A stretch of 51,941 bases of DNA from an uncultured Paraprevotella sp. (GCA_900546665.1 URDY01000021.1:1-51941), one strand, 5' to 3'. Shown: positions 27,901 through 35,566, counted from the stretch's first letter. A program made the numbers and translations. The notes: generated by a model from the sequence alone, not told the origin.

Positions 27901-29548
27901 TGTGACGGCTGTGACAGCGGAAGGCAAGCGTTATCCTATCAAGTTCAAGAAACTGGATCAGAATAAGATCAGGATTCTGAATATGGATACCGTCAAATTG
28001 CGTGTGAATGTGATGGCGCTGCCGAAAGCTAAAGACCGTCCATGGTATCCTTATTTGCAGGGTGCAACAAGATTTATGATGATGTTGCGTAATGTCAGTG
28101 TGAGCTATCGTAATACTTATGCGATGTCTTTGCCGGGATTTATGCCTAATGTGGGCGATATCCTGGGTCAGCGTACGGGAGGTGGACTCCAACCCGGACT
28201 TGATTTTGCCTTTGGCTTTATTGACGACAGTTACATCAACAAGGCCAATGACCGTGGCTGGTTATTGAATAATGACAGTGTGAGTACGCCGGCTACAACC
28301 AATGCGATGGAAGATCTTCAGATTAAGGCGACTTTGGAACCGATTCCTGATTTGAAAATAGATCTGAATGCCAGCCGTACGGTAAACAGCAATAAGAGCA
28401 TACAATATATGTATGCAGGTATGCCGACGACCAAAAGCGGAAGTTTCACAATGACGACAATCTCTATTGGGTCTGCTTTCGAAAGTCGCGGAAATGCCGA
28501 TAATGGTTATAAGAGCAAGACTTTTGAACGTTTCCAGAATTATCTGACGACATTCCAGAGACGGGTGGAGCAACAATATGCGGGAGCCCGGTATCCTGAA
28601 GGAAGCGGTATGCAGGGTACATTTAATCCGGCAAACGGCACAGTGGACAAGTATTCGGCAGATGTAATGGTACCTGCTTTCCTTGCAGCTTATACAGGTG
28701 GAAGTGATCTTAATTCACCACTTGATATCTTCCCGGCACTGACCAAGATGTTGCCGAATTGGAGCATATCTTATAAGGGACTGGTCTATTTGCCGTGGAT
28801 TCGAGATCATTTCAAAAGTGTGACATTGAATCATGCCTATAAGAGTATCTATTCGGTAGGTTCTTACAATACCTACAGCAGCTGGATGGAGTATATGGGT
28901 GATTTGGGATTTGTGAAGAATGTGACCGACAATGCGATTGTGCCAAGCAGCATGTACGATGTCAGCAGTGTGTCCATAAATGAGTCTTTTGCTCCGCTGG
29001 CTGGTTTGGATATGACACTGAATAACAACATGACAGTCAAGGTGGAATACCGCAAGACCAGAGTCCTGACACTGAGTATGACTTCTGCCCAGTTAAATGA
29101 GGCTTCCAGCAATGATTTCGTCATAGGTTGGGGATATAAAATCAATGACTTTAAATTTTCCTCACTGTTTGGCGGACGAAGAAAACGTACTGCAGGCAGT
29201 CGCGAAGGCAATAACAGGAATGCGAATGCTTCAAATAACAGAAATGCCAGCCGCAACAGTTCGAACAACAAGAGCCGTGCCATCAGTCATGATTTGAATT
29301 TACGTTTTGATTTTTCATTCCGTAATCAGGATGCCATTACGCGTAATATCCAGACCTCACTGTCGGAAGCCACAAGCGGAAACAAGGCCATCAAAGCATC
29401 TTTCAGTGCTGATTATACGATGAGCCGTTATGTGACATTGAGTCTGTATTACGACCGGCAGCGCAATGAACCTCTTCTGTCATCGAATGCTTATCCGACA
29501 ATAACACAGGATTTCGGGTTCAGCCTACGTTTCTCATTGACGAGGTAG
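21953..29548 (+). CDS. sprA: Cell surface protein SprA/Sov (T9SS outer-membrane translocon)
   Basis: A 2531-aa exported protein (signal peptide MKKIIKRIVYFLLLALSVNA), the length expected for SprA of Flavobacterium or Sov of Porphyromonas. It shows the alternating beta-strand composition of a giant 36-strand barrel that forms the type 9 secretion channel, along with typical motifs such as GPAEKIFGPGGVRLRTQG, SLPTNSSLIRGASSLFG and LDDFENTKNGISIM. A Lys/Glu-rich, probably disordered insert lies near residues 1896-1958 (KQQKAKEEEEKKRKEREKEK). Another Asn/Arg/Ser-rich stretch lies near 2415-2445. The C-terminus ends in strand-like SLRFSLTR. It follows ruvA closely. No other T9SS genes are present in this window, and its role without them is open. 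Confidence 0.93.
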   Translation: MKKIIKRIVYFLLLALSVNALASIGNTMSVGQERMRPGVAEPDTVKPRFAVRRTAPENEADLDKKTMDLRTPDNLKTDTVYDPATGHYTIGTKLGDSYLNAPILMTPEEYQEWSLQKSLQSYYRQKNAEEYANEGKNKFDFTDMQFDLGPAEKIFGPGGVRLRTQGTAELKVGANLKKTDNPSLAENRRKTFGFDFDEKINLSMNGSVGDKINLNLNYNTDATFDFDAQAVKLKYEGKEDEIIKLIEAGNISLPTNSSLIRGASSLFGIRTDLQFGKFKMQTVVSQKKSTSKTVSSKGGDQLHSYEFSATEYEENRHFFLAHYFRDRYDQNMSQLPNVASGITIKRVELWVTNKSGSYESNRNIVGFTDLGEHDHISNSIWTPGSVLVPSNQANSLYSTMTTQHAAARDISQTSTDLDAINGFEGSIDYEKLQSARLLSSSEYTLNTSLGYVSLNFTLQPDEVLAVAFEYTYNGTTYQVGEFSGDLTDNTQALFVKTLKNTSTTPQMGNWDLMMKNVYSLGATTTQKDKFKLDIKYQSDSAGVYVSYIPEEQFKNTKILKIMNLDRLDANNRTNPNGQFDYVEGYTINKGRVYFPVVEPFGSHLRTYLNSQVLADKYCFDALYDSTKTVAKQIAEKNKFILTGEYKGNNGAEISLGAMNVPPGSVVVTAGGVTLVENTDYTVDYSMGVVTIINQSIIDAGTNVSVSLESNDYYGMQRKTMVGFNMQYDFSKDLVLGGTFMFLNEQPLTTKVNMGEEPLKNTLWGLNLSWKHESQWLTNLIDKIPLIDVTAPSQINFTGEFAQLIAGQNKKIQGAASYLDDFENTKNGISIMQPTSWMISSVPSDFEESKLVNDVRAGYRRALLSWYYIDPLFTRQSSSLTPSHIKSDLNQLSNHYVREVYERELYPNKTQTSYNSASSMSILNLSYYPTERGAYNLNTNLDYNGRLTEPRQNWGGMMRKLDTNDFETANIEYVEFWLLDPFIYSRNQTGDFGGDLYLNLGEVSEDILHDGKKFFESGLPIDGDPAYYTETVWGRVPNTTSVTYAFNNSSGSREKQDVGLNGLSSEDERNFGAYKEFLATVQGKVSAAVFDSLLNDPAADNYHYFRGSDYDAQQRSILDRYKYINLPEGNSRSNENSNESYDTSYKTTPDVEDINQDYTLNEYEKYYQYHISMRPEDMVVGRNYIVDKRTASVKLRNGNTEEVNWYQFRVPLTEYEKKIGNINDFTSIRFMRMFLTNFEKPIVLRFATLDLVKADWRTYEQALYTGEMPSTSGTLEISAVNIEENNDKTPVNYVLPPGISRVVDPSQSQLSEDNEQALSILVRNLATGDARAVYKNTNIDMRQYKHLQMFVHANALAENVTETENNQTSVFIRLGSDYKNNFYEYEIPLQLTAPGKYDTYSASQCQAVWPAENMLDIDLSVFTDVKQARNKAKSLGQTNLTTLYSVYDSNRPNNKVSVMGNPTLGEVKTIMIGIRNNAREVKSVEVWVNELRLQEYTNDGGWAAQGNLNVQLSDLGSINLTGHMETAGFGGLEDAVSERNDEDIYNYSITTSFELGKLLPEKVRLSAPIYYSYNKEVIRPKYNPLDTDMLLKDALDACATDAEKDSLRSLTTTETTNKNFSLSNVKFNIATPKHPMPYDPANFSFSYSHSESNKTGQTTAWETDKSWNGSLNYSYSPEYKAFEPFKKMIKSKSKWWDIIRDQNFNYLPQSLSFNTDIVRNYYELQERDIDNMEDPMSLPLSFSQEFLWNRDFSLRWDLTKALHLTFSSATHAEILEPYTPVNKDLYPDQYSLWKDSVWQSIKGLGTPLDYQQDFSASYKVPLEKLPCLTWISLDGSYTANYTWNRGMELEDGTSYGNTINNQRSVNINGRFNLETFYNYFPFLKEVNKKYSAGGRKQSSSDKLKAASRKQQKAKEEEEKKRKEREKEKAAEKGEDEKTAQADNAKGNANAKAKNPRFKGFAGEIRLKADTTVELAHNQKSKKIRVTAVTAEGKRYPIKFKKLDQNKIRILNMDTVKLRVNVMALPKAKDRPWYPYLQGATRFMMMLRNVSVSYRNTYAMSLPGFMPNVGDILGQRTGGGLQPGLDFAFGFIDDSYINKANDRGWLLNNDSVSTPATTNAMEDLQIKATLEPIPDLKIDLNASRTVNSNKSIQYMYAGMPTTKSGSFTMTTISIGSAFESRGNADNGYKSKTFERFQNYLTTFQRRVEQQYAGARYPEGSGMQGTFNPANGTVDKYSADVMVPAFLAAYTGGSDLNSPLDIFPALTKMLPNWSISYKGLVYLPWIRDHFKSVTLNHAYKSIYSVGSYNTYSSWMEYMGDLGFVKNVTDNAIVPSSMYDVSSVSINESFAPLAGLDMTLNNNMTVKVEYRKTRVLTLSMTSAQLNEASSNDFVIGWGYKINDFKFSSLFGGRRKRTAGSREGNNRNANASNNRNASRNSSNNKSRAISHDLNLRFDFSFRNQDAITRNIQTSLSEATSGNKAIKASFSADYTMSRYVTLSLYYDRQRNEPLLSSNAYPTITQDFGFSLRFSLTR

Positions 29549-29574
29549 AGCCAAATTGATCTTTATCATATAAT

Positions 29575-29622
29575 AAGGCTGCATTCTCTCTTTCAGAAAG
29601 AGCAAAGAGAGAATGCAGCCTT
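29575..29622. terminator. Bidirectional terminator between sprA and the nitroreductase gene
   Basis: A perfect 19-bp stem (29575-29593 with 29604-29622) and a 10-base loop, with TTATATGA after it on the plus strand and TTATTATATG on the minus strand. It separates two convergent genes. Confidence 0.85.
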
Positions 29623-29645
29623 TTATATGAAGATGATAAACCTTA

Positions 29646-30155
29646 TTACCAGGTTTCCCAAATTTCTTCTATGGATTTCCGTGTCTTTTCCGGACAAGTG
29701 TCGTCAGCTGGAAAACCTAGTGGGATCAGAGCAACGGGTTCCCAACCATCCTGAAAATCGAACAGTTCCTGGATCAGTTGGGTGCGGAAGTTACAGACCC
29801 AGCATGTACCCAGTCCCTGGGACGTGGCTGCCAGACAAAGATGTTCTATGGCGATAGCCAGATCTATATCAGCATGATTTTTGTTGTCGTAGCGTCTTGT
29901 CCATGCCAGGTTTTCATTTTTGCAGGCAATGATATAGACTGGGGCCTTTTTGAACCAGGGTTTGTCGTAGCATTGCTGCAATTTCTCGCGTTCACTTTCT
30001 TGTGTCAGAATGATAAACTTCCAGGGTTGTTTGTTTACGGCAGAAGGAGCAGACTGTACGCAAGCTTTGATATAATCCATTTTTTCATCCGGAATGAGAT
30101 CCGGTTTGTATGCACGTACCGAGTAACGTGTCTGACAGAGTTTTTTAAAATCCAT
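29646..30155 (-). CDS. Nitroreductase family protein
   Basis: A 169-aa FMN-dependent nitroreductase-fold protein, at the short end of the family. Recognisable elements are the N-terminal RYSVRAYKPDLIPDEK, the phosphate-binding QSAPSAVNKQPWKFIIL (about residues 34-50), the dimer segment DIDLAIAIEHLCLAATSQGLGTCWV (about 95-120), and IPLGFPAD near the C-terminus. Such enzymes use NAD(P)H to reduce nitroaromatics, quinones or other electrophiles; the natural substrate is unknown. It is cytoplasmic and stands alone between convergent and same-strand genes. It has no convincing TAnnTTTG box; TATCTTTA and TATACTTG near 30305-30315 are the closest. Confidence 0.9.
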   Translation of the reverse strand: MDFKKLCQTRYSVRAYKPDLIPDEKMDYIKACVQSAPSAVNKQPWKFIILTQESEREKLQQCYDKPWFKKAPVYIIACKNENLAWTRRYDNKNHADIDLAIAIEHLCLAATSQGLGTCWVCNFRTQLIQELFDFQDGWEPVALIPLGFPADDTCPEKTRKSIEEIWETW

Positions 30156-30377
30156 AATAGAACGAATTAACTGTTGCTTATTGGGTAGACAGACGAACTT
30201 CCCGTCTGCGCGTTTAACGAGTGTAGTCCAAAGGTCATCAAACAGTCTGTAACATGTTGTGGTTGATAGGCTGTTTGAGAACTGGTATGAACTTATTCTG
30301 CAAGTATAAAGATATTTTGGCAGGATATGAATTTTGCTGATATGATTTTTATTATAGCTCTTATCGGAAACTCGGTA

Positions 30378-31934
30378 TCAATTCATTTTGGCGGTTATTT
30401 TAAGCCGGTGTCTTTTGAAGGAGATATACAGCTTCTTCAGAAGTTTATAGTTCAGAATGAAGATAAGCAGGATGGTTCCGATAATGCAGACTACACCGAA
30501 TAGTTCTTTCAGGCTGGTCGTAAGTGAACTTTGTACCAATTCTGCGTAGAGTTGCTTTATGGGTACGTCGGGAACCCATTCACCGACTTCATCAATTTTC
30601 CAGCATTGTCTGTCCAGGTTCTCCCGTTGCATGTATTTTAGGTAACGGGTCAGTATGGCCGTACCTAAGGGTGTGGATATGCTTGTTCTGATAAAACTCA
30701 GTACACAGAGCCCCTGAAAGAAATGTTTAAAGGGTACAGTCTTGGCTACATAGATGGTTAGTGATATGTACAGGATGCCATGACCTACTCCCTTCAGAAA
30801 ATTGGGGAAATACAGACTTTCTATGTTTAAGGTGGGGTATATCAGAAAATACATATAATACTGATAAGCCATGATCAGAATGAATCCTACGGATATCAGC
30901 AATTTATATCCTTTACGCAAGACGACCTGACGGTAAAATACGATTCCGGCACCGGTCAGGATACCGATGAACACAAACCAGTTGAGCGAGATTGCATTCA
31001 AGGAGTCATATTGCAGGATACTGCTCATGAACAATTCCTGCAGGACAGAAGATGTAGTCAGAAACAGACATAACATCAGGAACAGAAAGAGGATAGTGGG
31101 GAAGTGATGGTATCTGAAAACCTGTGGTTCTATGTAGGGCCGACGGCAGGTATACATCCTGTTGATATTAATCAGAAGAACAACAATGGCCGTGACGATG
31201 CAGCCGCGGATGATCGGACTGTCTGTCCAGTCATAGTAATCTCCATAAATACAGATAAAAACGATACAGAATAAGATAGTACCCCAAAGAATGGCACCAA
31301 TCCAGTCAATGCCGTAAAGCGGTTTTTTTCGGGCTATCCGGAACGGATGGGTGAATATCAGTACGCATAGCCATACGATGGTCAGCATGCCAATGACAAA
31401 CCAGTGCATATACCTCCAGTTGGCCCAGTCGCTCAGATGGGTGGCAACGAGTCCGGAAAGTTGAATGCTTTCAAGAACTACAATATAGATCACCGGATAG
31501 AAAACCGAGAAATTGCCTGAGGGCGTAACACTTAACCGGGTATTGGAAAAACATTCAAATGTGCCCCACATGCGGAAAAATCCTGAAATGAAACAGGTTA
31601 CCACAAGAATAAATACATTTTGTGTATGCATGGCTATCAGGTTGCAGGCTATCAGAACCGGACATACCGTAAGGAAGATCCGTCTTGTCGTAAACCGGAA
31701 TTTCAGACGGAACAGGATGGGGAAGATGAGCGTCATACCAATGAACGAAGCATATCCGGCCATCATGATGTGTTCCTTGATACAGCCAAGGGCGCTTGAC
31801 ATCTGGACGGAAGTAGGAAGAAATACTCCTCCGCAGAATTGAAAGACCATGGCAAAGTACATCGACATGACAAAACATATCGAAGTCGGAATGTATTCTT
31901 TAAAGTAGGGTATTCGGGGACGGTTTTCTGTCAT
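30378..31934 (-). CDS. MFS drug/solute transporter (DHA2/EmrB type)
   Basis: A 518-aa inner-membrane protein with about 12-14 hydrophobic helices, typical of the 14-helix DHA2 branch of the major facilitator superfamily. Examples are ICFVMSMYFAMVFQFCGGVF at the N-terminus and LFGVVCIIGTILLIFILNYKL near the C-terminus. The frame is open to 31973, but the ATG at 31934 (MTENRPRIPYFKEY) lies 20 bases after the stop of the membrane-fusion gene and is preferred. It is the last gene of a TolC-HlyD-MFS operon, so it should pump its substrate through a tripartite channel like EmrAB-TolC. The substrate is unknown. The gene for the probable regulator, on the other strand upstream, carries a nonsense codon. 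Confidence 0.88.
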   Translation of the reverse strand: MTENRPRIPYFKEYIPTSICFVMSMYFAMVFQFCGGVFLPTSVQMSSALGCIKEHIMMAGYASFIGMTLIFPILFRLKFRFTTRRIFLTVCPVLIACNLIAMHTQNVFILVVTCFISGFFRMWGTFECFSNTRLSVTPSGNFSVFYPVIYIVVLESIQLSGLVATHLSDWANWRYMHWFVIGMLTIVWLCVLIFTHPFRIARKKPLYGIDWIGAILWGTILFCIVFICIYGDYYDWTDSPIIRGCIVTAIVVLLININRMYTCRRPYIEPQVFRYHHFPTILFLFLMLCLFLTTSSVLQELFMSSILQYDSLNAISLNWFVFIGILTGAGIVFYRQVVLRKGYKLLISVGFILIMAYQYYMYFLIYPTLNIESLYFPNFLKGVGHGILYISLTIYVAKTVPFKHFFQGLCVLSFIRTSISTPLGTAILTRYLKYMQRENLDRQCWKIDEVGEWVPDVPIKQLYAELVQSSLTTSLKELFGVVCIIGTILLIFILNYKLLKKLYISFKRHRLKITAKMN

Positions 31935-31954
31935 ATCTTTACTTTCTGATAATC

Positions 31955-32989
31955 TTATAGATCTACATAGCATTCAACATTCATTCCGGCCCGAAGGCGT
32001 TGCAGGTTCTCTTCCGTGTTTTCGTCCGTAAATTCTATGCGGACCGGAATACGCTGTTCCACCTTGACAAAATTGCCGGCAGAATTATCTTGAGGTATAA
32101 GTGAATAAAATGAGCCAGTGGCATCAGAAATGGACACGATACGACCTTTGTAAACGATATCCGGAATGGCATCTACTTTCATGTCGACCAATTGGCCGCG
32201 TTTCATGTCAGTGGTTTGGGTTTCCTTATAGTTGGCGATGACCCATTTTTCCGTACCGTCCACCAAGGTGACCAGTGCTTGTCCGGCTTGAACCAGCTCG
32301 CCTTCGTGTATGTCTTTCCGGCCTGTCACTCCGTCGGTAGTTGCGCAAATCACGGTATATGACAAGTTTAATTTAGCCAGTTCAAGCGCCGCTTTGGCCA
32401 GTTTGATTTCAGATTCGTTCTGTTCCAGTCGTTGGGTCTGTTCCTGTTTGACGAGCATGGAGGACTGTTTCTGCCGCAACAACTGTTCATATTTGGCTTT
32501 TGTCGCAGCATATTCAGTCCGGACACGGTCAAACTGTTGTGGTGTCACAGCTTCTTCTTTCATCAGTTCCTGATAGCGTTTGTAATCGGTTTCTGCATTT
32601 TTCAGTCTTACCCTTTGTTCTTCGATGACGGCATCAGTTACAAATATGTTGTTTTGTGTAGTGTTGATGGTGGTATGCATGGCGCTTTTGCCGGCTATTG
32701 CGTTTTTGTAGTCAGCTTCGGCCTGTGCCAGTTTCAAACGGTATTCGGTATCTTCAATGACAACCAGTGTGTCTCCCTTCTTAACCGGTTGGTATTCTTC
32801 GAAATAGATATTCTTGATAAAGCCCTGTACTCTGGTGTTGACAGGAGTCAGATGTTGTTTGACTTGCGCATTGTCCGTAAATTCAATGTTTCCCAAATGG
32901 ATGAATTTTCCACAAACCCAGCTGATGCCTCCTACCAGCACCAGTGCAATAAAGAAATTAGGTATGGCTCTTTTTTTATTTTTTATCAT
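31955..32989 (-). CDS. HlyD/EmrA-family periplasmic adaptor protein
   Basis: A 344-aa membrane-fusion protein. A single N-terminal membrane helix (NFFIALVLVGGISWVCGKF, about 10-30) is followed by the first half of a lipoyl/barrel-sandwich domain (VNTRVQGFIKNIYFEEYQPVKKGD). A long coiled-coil hairpin follows (about residues 85-200, with KAKYEQLLRQKQSSMLVKQE), then the second lipoyl half (TTDGVTGRKDIHEGELVQAGQ) and a C-terminal beta barrel. It would bridge the MFS pump and the TolC-like channel encoded on either side. It begins 32 bases after the TolC-like gene on the same strand. Confidence 0.93.
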   Translation of the reverse strand: MIKNKKRAIPNFFIALVLVGGISWVCGKFIHLGNIEFTDNAQVKQHLTPVNTRVQGFIKNIYFEEYQPVKKGDTLVVIEDTEYRLKLAQAEADYKNAIAGKSAMHTTINTTQNNIFVTDAVIEEQRVRLKNAETDYKRYQELMKEEAVTPQQFDRVRTEYAATKAKYEQLLRQKQSSMLVKQEQTQRLEQNESEIKLAKAALELAKLNLSYTVICATTDGVTGRKDIHEGELVQAGQALVTLVDGTEKWVIANYKETQTTDMKRGQLVDMKVDAIPDIVYKGRIVSISDATGSFYSLIPQDNSAGNFVKVEQRIPVRIEFTDENTEENLQRLRAGMNVECYVDL

Positions 32990-33021
32990 GATGTGTCGGT
33001 TTATAAATTAAGAATAGGTGA

Positions 33022-34329
33022 TTAGAGAACTCCGGTAAGTTTTTTAAGCAGATAATACTGGTAAAGAATGTCTATCTGACAATTAGCCAGTTGTAATTCC
33101 ATGTCAAGCTGGGTGTTGCTGGCATCCAGCATGTCTGTGATGAGAGACAATCCGTTGACGTAGCGTTGTCGTATGATATTGAAGTTCTCATGTGCCAGTT
33201 GGACACTCTTTTTTTGGGTGTTCAATCTGATATATGCTTCATGCAGGTTAATGTATGCTTCGTGGATGTCATTGCCCGTTTCTTCCTTGGTGAGTTCACA
33301 GGCTTCCTGTAGTTTAAGGGTTGTCAGCCGGTTCTTTTTTAATTTTTTGCCGGTCTTGAACAAAGCGTCAATGTTATAGGAAACGCCCACTCCGGCATAC
33401 CAGTAAGTAAAATTGTTGTCTAAAGGTGGAATTTCCGTCAGGATTGGTCCGGCCAGATCATTAGCAGCTACAAACTTGATCAACGGTCGTTTTTCTGCCT
33501 TGAGCAGATCCTGTCTGTTTTCCGAAAGTCTGACTTCAAGTTCAGGCAACCTGACAGATGGTGCATTGTGCATCAAACGCATCCAATGCTCTTCTTCATG
33601 GTTCTCTATAATGGTTCTGGATAGCTCTGCCGTATCAGGTCTGATGATGGTGTTGGGAGGCAACCCGATGGTGGTAGACAGCTTATGGCTTAGAATGTTT
33701 ATCCGGTCTTCCACATTTGTCAAGGCCAGTTCCAGATTCTGCAGTTGCAGTTCATAGCGCGTGATGTCGCTTTTCAGCACTGTACCTTGCCGGTAGGATG
33801 CTCTCATGTCTTTGACGAGCAGTTCGGTCTGTTCGATGTTCTTTTCGTAAACCAGTTTCTGATTGCCCAACTGTACCAGATCCAGATAATAGCCGGTGAG
33901 TAGGAAACGGATATCCTGTCTGTTACGGTCGTATTCCAGTTCGGCCTGTTCTTTCTGTAGCTTGCTCTGTCTGATGTTTTTGCTGATTGCTCCACCGGCA
34001 TAAATGACCTGGCTGGCCTCGATCACCAGACTGTTACCCAAATGTGGCAGACTGGCATGTTCTCCTCCTGAAAAGTTCCTGTCGGTCATAACTCCATCAC
34101 CGATGTATCGGATTTCGGCTTGTGCCTTAATGGAGGGTAACAGTCCGTTTTGTGCCACTTTAATATTCTGTTGGGCTTCGTCTATTGCCAGATTCCTTAA
34201 CCGTATGCTTTTACTGTTTTCGTCAGCCAGACGGAACATTTCTTCAATGGTCAGCTGGCGTGGCTGTGACGGTAATTGACATAAGGGGGCAATGAAAACA
34301 ATACAACTCAATAATAGCTTTTTAGTCAT
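33022..34329 (-). CDS. TolC-family outer membrane efflux protein
   Basis: A 435-aa exported protein (signal peptide about 1-20, MTKKLLLSCIVFIAPLCQLP) of the TolC/OEP fold, with two helical repeats. TIEEMFRLADENSKSIRLRN and AQNGLLPSIKAQAEIRYIG start repeat 1. PELEVRLSENRQDLLKAEKRPLIKFVAA and RQRYVNGLSLITDMLDASNT belong to repeat 2. Its trimers make the outer-membrane channel of tripartite pumps. It is the first gene of the TolC-HlyD-MFS operon, with a TAATTTTG box about 130 bases upstream, and is divergent from an AraC-type regulator gene. Confidence 0.93.
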   Translation of the reverse strand: MTKKLLLSCIVFIAPLCQLPSQPRQLTIEEMFRLADENSKSIRLRNLAIDEAQQNIKVAQNGLLPSIKAQAEIRYIGDGVMTDRNFSGGEHASLPHLGNSLVIEASQVIYAGGAISKNIRQSKLQKEQAELEYDRNRQDIRFLLTGYYLDLVQLGNQKLVYEKNIEQTELLVKDMRASYRQGTVLKSDITRYELQLQNLELALTNVEDRINILSHKLSTTIGLPPNTIIRPDTAELSRTIIENHEEEHWMRLMHNAPSVRLPELEVRLSENRQDLLKAEKRPLIKFVAANDLAGPILTEIPPLDNNFTYWYAGVGVSYNIDALFKTGKKLKKNRLTTLKLQEACELTKEETGNDIHEAYINLHEAYIRLNTQKKSVQLAHENFNIIRQRYVNGLSLITDMLDASNTQLDMELQLANCQIDILYQYYLLKKLTGVL

Positions 34330-34458
34330 ATACCTATTTTACAATTCAATCTTTTTATCTTGGTTCTTTTTAAAAACAATCTTTTCAGTCCGGACGTAGT
34401 TAAGTGTCAGTAACTCCGGATATCAATTTCGTGATGCTGTAGTATGGGAATTTCAATA

Positions 34459-34466
34459 CAAAATTA
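34459..34466 (-). promoter_or_regulatory. -7 box (TAATTTTG) for the efflux operon
   Basis: On the minus strand a perfect TAnnTTTG match, 130 bases upstream of the TolC-family start. The -33 region has no TTTG, as expected if an activator is needed. Confidence 0.5.
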
Positions 34467-34518
34467 AGCTATTTTAAAACAACCGGATTTGCATATTAAG
34501 CAATAGTCTTATCATTTT

Positions 34519-34538
34519 ATGCCATATTTCCTTGGCAT
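34519..34538. promoter_or_regulatory. Inverted repeat ATGCCA-N8-TGGCAT, possible operator
   Basis: A 6-base inverted repeat with an 8-base spacer overlaps the -33 region of the AraC gene and lies upstream of the efflux operon's -7 box. Its position between divergent promoters fits a regulator binding site. This is inference from position and symmetry only. Confidence 0.35.
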
Positions 34539-34562
34539 GATTAAGATCGATTTATAATTTTG
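34532..34562 (+). promoter_or_regulatory. Promoter of the AraC-type regulator
   Basis: TTG (34532-34534), about 20 bases, then TAATTTTG (34555-34562). The box is only 7 bases before the first ATG (34570), so either the mRNA is nearly leaderless or translation starts at the later ATG at 34615. Confidence 0.6.
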
Positions 34563-34569
34563 CATAAAA

Positions 34570-35433
34570 ATGAATGATTGGCAAAAAAAATGCCGGTCGG
34601 AGGGACGTGAGAAGATGAATGCAGAACAGAAGGCATATATATCCTTGATAAACAGATCTGCCAGAGATGAGATTCTGATAAAGAAGACAGGGTGGGAGGA
34701 GATCAACCTTGTTGCTCATAGTCATGAGAAGTATCAGATTATTTATACCCTGTCAGGAACTTTGCATATACAGATAGGCACCATGAACTATTTTGTGCCG
34801 GAGAAACATTTGGCATGAATTCCTAAAGGAGCGGAACATAAACTGTCGAGTAAAAGCCGGCAGGTTTCGCTTATTATTTTTTTTCTCAGTCTGGATCAGA
34901 CTGGAGATGAGGATCATCTCCGTGAACGTTTTGCCATTTATATGACCAATACGGTAGTGGCGGAGAATCTGAAATTCATAGCTTCAAGAGGCAATATGAT
35001 TTCCGAAAGTGAGGCTCCTGATCTCTTTCGTTTTACCCTAAGCTTTTTCAGACTGTTGCCTCGTATTGTACCCGGTACCGGCTTTTTGTTGAAGACGGTA
35101 GTCATTCCTGATGATTCGCGTCTTTATCCGGTTCTGAGTTATATTACGGAGCATATCAGTGAAGAAATAAAAATGGAGGATATTGCACGGATATTCAATT
35201 TGTCAGTGCGTAATCTTAGCCGGTTGTTTCAGACATCAGGTCTTCATTTTAGCAGCTATGTGAATCATTTGCGGATCGTGAGAGCCATAGAATTATTGAC
35301 AGATGGCGGGAAAAACATGAAAGAAATTGCTTACGATGTCGGATTCAGTACTCCAAATCATTTCAACAGGGTTTTCAAGCAAGTGACCGGATTGTCACCT
35401 AAGGTCTATCTGCATCGCGTCTGTCAGAATTAA
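34570..35433 (+). pseudogene. AraC-family regulator interrupted by an in-frame TGA
   Basis: Read through, this is a 287-codon AraC-type regulator. It has an N-terminal cupin (SHEKYQIIYTLSGTLHIQIG) and a C-terminal double helix-turn-helix (KMEDIARIFNLSVRNLSRLF, then NMKEIAYDVGFSTPNHFNRVF, ending TGLSPKVYLHR). A TGA at 34816-34818 interrupts it at codon 83. The text on either side is in one frame (PEKHLA-stop-IPKGAEHKLSSKS), and relatives usually have Trp here, so TGG to TGA is the simplest cause. The downstream half (for example from the ATG at 34942) still encodes the DNA-binding domain without most of the sensor. It is divergent from the TolC-HlyD-MFS operon and was probably its regulator. 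The ATG at 34615 is an alternative start. Confidence 0.87.
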
Positions 35434-35468
35434 TGATTGGAATTTTGAAATAAAAAATAGACTTTATT

Positions 35469-35499
35469 TTTGGAAATAACGGTATTATCCATATATTTG
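35469..35499 (+). promoter_or_regulatory. Promoter of the superoxide dismutase gene
   Basis: TTTG (35469-35472), 19 bases, then TATATTTG (35492-35499). A full consensus match, about 65 bases before the ATG at 35567. Confidence 0.75.
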
Positions 35500-35566
35500 C
35501 AATAACCTGACAGAACGTTTGGATACAACGGTCGGCAGGTGGATCAAATTCTTAAATTTAAAGCCT

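Noticed and set aside
27656..28192. Minus-strand frame with long Phe/Leu/Ser runs (apparent membrane protein)
   Set aside because: It is the reverse complement of the Lys/Glu-rich insert of SprA; the hydrophobic look is an artefact of antisense translation.
32432..33025. A 197-codon plus-strand frame
   Set aside because: It is antisense to the HlyD-family gene and spans the gap to the TolC gene; no promoter and no domain.
3317..34818. Alternative genetic code (stop-codon recoding) to explain the two interrupted genes
   Set aside because: The stops differ (TAG and TGA), and TAG and TGA end other genes in the window normally (for example sprA ends TAG and the DUF6057 gene ends TGA), so genome-wide recoding is not supported.
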